From: Gammaproteobacteria bacterium | GTDB lineage: Bacteria; Pseudomonadota; Gammaproteobacteria; Thiohalospirales; Thiohalospiraceae | Length of the DNA: 38,052 nucleotides | Reading direction: 5' to 3' | NCBI GenBank assembly: GCA_024277575.1 | Contig: JAJRUX010000062.1 | Location: 1 to 38,052 of the forward strand | Shown: in pieces, positions 37,208 to 38,052 of the stretch | Layout of the letters: each line of letters opens with the position of its first letter | Position numbering within the stretch: the stretch's first letter is position 1 | Made by a program: the position numbers and the translations under genes | The notes under the pieces: model-generated | Told to the model about the DNA's origin: nothing | Databases searched by the model: none | Seen by the model: only the letters and a program-made list of their open reading frames with translations

Positions 37208-38052
37208 ATGACGATCAATATCAAGGAGTACATGAACCAGACGGGACGCAAGGCCCGCGCTGCCAGCCGGGCGATTGCCCGTGCTGAAACCGGTGTCAGG
37301 AACAGCGCCCTGCTGGCCACTGCAGAGGTCATCGAAAACAGCCTGTCCCGGTTGCTGGAAGAGAACCGCAAGGATATGGATGCCGGCGCAAAAAAAGGGC
37401 TGGATGCGGCGTTGCTGGATCGGCTGGAGCTCAACGAGTCCAGGGTAGCGACGATGGCCGAGGGTTTGCGCCAGATCGCTGCCCTGCCGGATCCGGTGGG
37501 AGAGATCACCGATCTGAAATACCGTCCCTCCGGCATCCAGGTCGGCAAGATGCGCGTACCCCTGGGAGTGATTGGCATTATCTATGAATCACGCCCCAAC
37601 GTGACCGCCGATGCGGCGGCGCTGTGCCTCAAATCCGGCAATGCGGCCATCCTGCGCGGTGGTTCCGAGGCGATTCACTCCAACCGGGCGATTGCGGGCT
37701 GTATTCACAGTGGGCTGGAGCAGGCCGGTCTGCCGCTGGATGTGGTGCAGGTGGTGGACAGCACCGATCGGGCGGCAGTGGGTGAGTTGATAACCATGCA
37801 GGAGTACGTCGATGTCATCGTGCCGCGTGGCGGAAAGGGGCTGATTGAACGGGTCAGCCAGGATGCCCGGGTGCCGGTGATCAAGCATTTGCACGGGGTG
37901 TGCCACGTCTATATCGATGCAGCAGCGGATCGTGACAAGGCCATCCGGGTGGCCTTCAATGCCAAGACCCAGCGCTACGGCACCTGCAACACCATGGAGA
38001 CCCTGCTGGTGGCGGAGGGGATCGCCGCTGATCTGCTGCCGGAGCTGGCGCA
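37208..38052 (+). CDS. proA: glutamate-5-semialdehyde dehydrogenase (3' partial)
   Basis: NADPH-dependent gamma-glutamyl phosphate reductase, second step of proline synthesis. 281 complete codons are in the window; the C-terminal third runs off the right edge. N-terminus [68 protein letters not shown]; catalytic C260 in [13 protein letters not shown]. Starts 11 bases after holA; upstream GAGGG at about 37200 may be its ribosome site. Confidence 0.97.
   Translation, partial: MTINIKEYMNQTGRKARAASRAIARAETGVRNSALLATAEVIENSLSRLLEENRKDMDAGAKKGLDAALLDRLELNESRVATMAEGLRQIAALPDPVGEITDLKYRPSGIQVGKMRVPLGVIGIIYESRPNVTADAAALCLKSGNAAILRGGSEAIHSNRAIAGCIHSGLEQAGLPLDVVQVVDSTDRAAVGELITMQEYVDVIVPRGGKGLIERVSQDARVPVIKHLHGVCHVYIDAAADRDKAIRVAFNAKTQRYGTCNTMETLLVAEGIAADLLPELA

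Overview
This 38 kb window comes from the chromosome of a gammaproteobacterium with about 50-55% GC. The gene order miaB-phoH(ybeZ)-ybeY-corC-lnt-leuS-lptE-holA-proA is the classic gammaproteobacterial arrangement. The full cbb3 oxidase set (ccoNOQP plus ccoGHIS) and the DUF6763-, DUF4389- and hemerythrin-type proteins suggest a microaerobic, possibly sulfur-oxidising relative of the Chromatiales or Thiotrichales. That placement is an inference from gene content. No phage, plasmid, CRISPR, rRNA or tRNA gene was seen.

Layout. (1) 1-8393: cbb3-type cytochrome c oxidase. Structural genes ccoN (5' end outside the window), ccoO, ccoQ and ccoP are followed by a 37-residue single-pass membrane ORF. 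Then comes a 159-bp MITE-like element with perfect 18-bp terminal inverted repeats and a TTAAA duplication, and a hairpin terminator. The assembly genes ccoG, ccoH, ccoI and ccoS follow. (2) 8436-11259: thiD-thiE (thiamine) and hemL (5-aminolevulinate for haem). (3) 11325-15901: a small outer-membrane barrel, gamma-glutamyltranspeptidase, and a DedA-PAP2-LssY three-domain membrane protein. (4) 15831-18469, minus strand: mpl-ubiX and a stand-alone Lon N-terminal-domain protein. (5) 18707-20395: a TetR regulator, a haem-oxygenase-like di-iron oxidase (HDO/CADD/PqqC superfamily) and an acyl-carrier-like protein whose phosphopantetheine serine is replaced by proline. (6) 20542-22902: RNase D and a ClsB-like phospholipase-D synthase. 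(7) 22967-26266, minus strand: a DUF6763-like protein, mazG, a DUF4389 protein and a chemoreceptor with a C-terminal bacteriohemerythrin domain preceded by a sigma-28-type promoter. (8) 26758-27720: cheV. (9) 27822 to the end: the miaB to proA housekeeping run, with several 4-base stop/start overlaps; proA runs off the right edge.

How it fits together: the oxidase genes build a high-affinity terminal oxidase for low oxygen, hemL helps supply its haem, and the hemerythrin chemoreceptor with CheV could steer the cell to suitable oxygen levels. The right-hand half is translation, envelope and DNA-replication housekeeping. The least ordinary piece is the TetR / HDO / serine-less carrier cluster. 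Secondary points of interest are the 37-residue oxidase-linked ORF, the MITE beside it, and a probably decayed small lipoprotein gene upstream of cheV.
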